Source: CAXBMB01 sp052078155 (GTDB lineage Bacteria > Pseudomonadota > Alphaproteobacteria > Kiloniellales > DSM-21159). Taken from it: DNA of 64,000 nt. The notes beneath the pieces were generated by a model. It did no database searches. It had not been told where the DNA came from and saw only the letters and a list, made by a program, of their open reading frames with translations. The stretch's first letter is position 1; each line of letters starts with the position of its first letter. The DNA lies in contig JBQJBP010000001.1 in assembly GCA_052078155.1 (NCBI GenBank), forward strand, positions 1,364,001-1,428,000. Reading direction: 5' to 3'. The position numbers were made by a program, and so were the translations under genes. Positions 62,353 through 64,000 of this stretch are shown piece after piece.

Positions 62353-63273
62353 TTACTCTTGGTGGCCACACTCTCGTGCAATCCACTTGCGGAAAGACTG
62401 CAGTACCCGGTCCGTGGCATTTTCCGGCAGACAGACAAGATAGTAGCCCGACAGCAGCCTGAGCTTGTCGTCAGACAACTGCTGCAATTTACCCTGCTTC
62501 AAATCCTCGGCGACCAGACAGGATTTCACCAGGGCAATGCCCTCACCATTGATGGCGGCTTCTATGACCATCCATTGCTGGGAAAACTCCCGCTGTCTCA
62601 AAGACTGCAACAGGGTCAGCCCCCGGGACTTCAGATACTCTTCCCAGGAAGGATAGTCCGCAATCAGTTTCGAGTGGCGGTCGACCAAAAGAGGATGAGC
62701 CAGCAACTCCTGTGACAGAAGGTCTTGCGACAGCACATTCTGCTCTTCGCTGGGCAGCAAACCCGGGGCAGCCACCAAAATCAAATCATCGGAAATGACT
62801 TCCCAGCTTTTCATCCCGGGGTGATCCCCCATGCCATAGCGGATACCAACGTCCCCGTCGGCCGCAGAAAAGGTCCCGATCAGCTCGACCGTTGACAGGC
62901 TGATGTCCAGGCCGGGCCAAAGCTCGCGAAAGCGGGAAAGACGCGGCAACAGCCACTTCATTGCAAAAGAGGCTGTGGCCGATATCACAAACTGCTTGCG
63001 CACATCGGGGCGACTGACCGCCAGTGTTGCCCGACGCACCCCCATCAAGCAGTCTGCAATGGCGGCATGATAGCTCTCCCCGGCGTCGGTGAAGGCCAGC
63101 CCGCGGTTACTGCGGCGGAACAACCGGCAGCCCAGCCACTTTTCCAGAGCATGAATCTGCTGACTGACCGCCCCCGGAGAAACGCCAAGCTCCTGCGCTG
63201 CCCGCGCCACATTCAAATGGCGGCCCGCCATCTCAAAGGCTCTCAAGGCCGTTAAGGGAGGAAGCTGGTCCAA
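62353..63273 (-). CDS. LysR-family transcriptional regulator (GcvA-like)
   Basis: 306 aa. The HTH lies in LNVARAAQELGVSPGAVSQQIHALEKWL, followed by the effector domain with ISATASFAMKWLLPRLSRF, typical of the GcvA subgroup. It is divergent from argE across 106 bp that contain a T-N11-A palindrome. Control of argE is therefore likely. It is not notably closer to the other LysR protein in this window than the subgroup average, as far as can be judged by eye. Confidence 0.92.
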   Translation of the reverse strand: MDQLPPLTALRAFEMAGRHLNVARAAQELGVSPGAVSQQIHALEKWLGCRLFRRSNRGLAFTDAGESYHAAIADCLMGVRRATLAVSRPDVRKQFVISATASFAMKWLLPRLSRFRELWPGLDISLSTVELIGTFSAADGDVGIRYGMGDHPGMKSWEVISDDLILVAAPGLLPSEEQNVLSQDLLSQELLAHPLLVDRHSKLIADYPSWEEYLKSRGLTLLQSLRQREFSQQWMVIEAAINGEGIALVKSCLVAEDLKQGKLQQLSDDKLRLLSGYYLVCLPENATDRVLQSFRKWIARECGHQE

Positions 63274-63285
63274 GAGTTCACATCA

Positions 63286-63298
63286 TTAGTTTTTCTAA
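63286..63298. promoter_or_regulatory. Putative LysR operator
   Basis: TTAG-TTTTT-CTAA, a 4-bp inverted repeat with T-N11-A spacing. It lies 13 bp upstream of the LysR start, in the argE-lysR divergent region, the same geometry as the site at 18404. Confidence 0.4.
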
Positions 63299-63379
63299 AG
63301 TCAAAAAGAACCTTACTGCATTTGAGCAAAGATACAACAGCGCTACCTCTGGGAGAGTTTCAAGAAGAAGGAAATCCCC

Positions 63380-64000
63380 GTGGCCAACGCGCAAACAGCA
63401 AACAGTGGTTCAGACAACAGCAGCAGAAGCCTCGCGCTTTTGGCGGATCTGATTTCCTTTGATACCACCAGCAGCAAATCGAACCTGGATCTGATTGAGT
63501 TTGTTGAGCAATACCTTGCCAGCTTCTCTGTTTCCGTTGAGCTGCACTTCAATACCGACCGCACCAAGGCAACTCTCTTTGCAACAATCGGTGACGGCGG
63601 TGCGCCCGGGATCATCCTTTCTGGCCACAGCGATGTGGTGCCGACGACCGGGCAGGCCTGGGACAGCGATCCCTTCAAACTGCTGATTAAAGACGGCAGG
63701 GCTTACGGGCGCGGCAGTTGCGACATGAAGGGCTTTCTGGCCTCAGTGCTGGCGGCGGTCCCAGCCATTGCCGCGGCAAATCTCCCCTGCCCTGTTTATC
63801 TTGCCATTTCCTACGATGAAGAGGTGGGCTGTCAGGGCATTGCCCCCCTGCTGAATGACCTTACGGCCCGCCAGTTGCCGGTACGGGCCTGTCTGGTGGG
63901 GGAACCCTCCAACATGCAACCGGTCAGCGCCCACTGTGGCAAGCAGGCCTTCCGCTGCAGCTTTCACGGAACGGCGCTGCATTCCTCCCTGGCGCCGCAA
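63380..64000 (+). CDS. argE: Acetylornithine deacetylase (ArgE-type M20 peptidase), 3' end outside window
   Basis: 207 codons are visible and the frame is open to the window edge. M20 metallopeptidase motifs are in order: ILSGHSDVVPTTGQAWDSDP (first zinc His and catalytic Asp), YGRGSCDMKGF (bridging Asp), and SYDEEVGCQG with the Glu-Glu pair. LVGEPSNMQPVSAH fits ArgE closely. The start GTG 63380 has AAGGA seven bases upstream. It hydrolyses N-acetylornithine to ornithine, or a related N-acyl amino acid. Divergence from a LysR gene suggests catabolic rather than purely biosynthetic control. Confidence 0.9.
   Translation, partial: MANAQTANSGSDNSSRSLALLADLISFDTTSSKSNLDLIEFVEQYLASFSVSVELHFNTDRTKATLFATIGDGGAPGIILSGHSDVVPTTGQAWDSDPFKLLIKDGRAYGRGSCDMKGFLASVLAAVPAIAAANLPCPVYLAISYDEEVGCQGIAPLLNDLTARQLPVRACLVGEPSNMQPVSAHCGKQAFRCSFHGTALHSSLAPQ

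Overview
The window is moderately GC-rich (judged by eye, not computed) and almost entirely chromosomal-type sequence. TRAP transporters, GcvA-type LysR regulators, a RodA/PBP2/MreD/MreC cluster and the codon style suggest an alphaproteobacterium, possibly marine and Rhodospirillales-like. That placement is inference. I see no rRNA, CRISPR array, prophage or transposase. There is one tRNA gene, tRNA-Lys(CTT).

Layout. (1) 1-13.5 kb: a tightly packed nucleoside uptake and catabolism operon. It runs aldehyde dehydrogenase (cut by the window edge), BMP-type binding protein, ABC ATPase, two permeases, cytidine deaminase, purine nucleoside phosphorylase, thymidine phosphorylase, phosphopentomutase, a PhyH-like dioxygenase, adenosine deaminase and a HAD phosphatase. 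A periplasmic e(P4)-type acid phosphatase follows at 13.6 kb and could supply nucleosides from nucleotides. (2) 14.8-19.9 kb: a large three-part membrane/NDH-2-like/cyclic-nucleotide-binding fusion, a LysR regulator divergent from a second PhyH-like dioxygenase, and a GIY-YIG protein. (3) 20.1-25.2 kb: a DctPQM TRAP transporter and an unidentified multi-pass permease. (4) 25.5-50.4 kb: a large accessory locus interrupted only by three ordinary genes near 29.5-31.9 kb. It holds six sulfotransferase-like proteins (two with long arrays of an unnamed repeat unit), three proteins with fucosyltransferase-like HxRRGD/HxRxxG motifs (one fused to a GT2 domain), a GSCFA protein, two SGNH-like paralogues, two FkbM methyltransferases, a GT4-like protein with two C-terminal beta-sandwich-like domains, and unknowns. 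No flippase, polymerase or ABC exporter is present. This is the best candidate for an undescribed system: probably synthesis or decoration of a sulfated, methylated, deoxyhexose-containing surface glycan or glycoprotein. (5) 50.7-54.2 kb: gamma-glutamyltransferase, a small membrane protein and a lactate-permease-family transporter. (6) 54.6-60.7 kb: a methyltransferase, tRNA-Lys, and rodA-mrdA-mreD-mreC without mreB. (7) 61.5-64 kb: an enoyl-CoA hydratase family protein and a LysR regulator divergent from argE (cut by the right edge).

The most striking non-coding signal is a dispersed ~135-bp repeat. It has imperfect terminal inverted repeats (TAGAGCATGATCGG / CCGATTTGACTCTA) around three internal hairpins, a cloverleaf-like layout. 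I count four full copies (19.38, 20.00, 29.33, 40.73 kb), one internally deleted copy (50.56 kb), one half copy (58.91 kb) and a possible terminal relic (62.33 kb). Every copy lies directly 3' of a gene, several lie between convergent genes, and two supply the TAG stop codon of the neighbouring gene.
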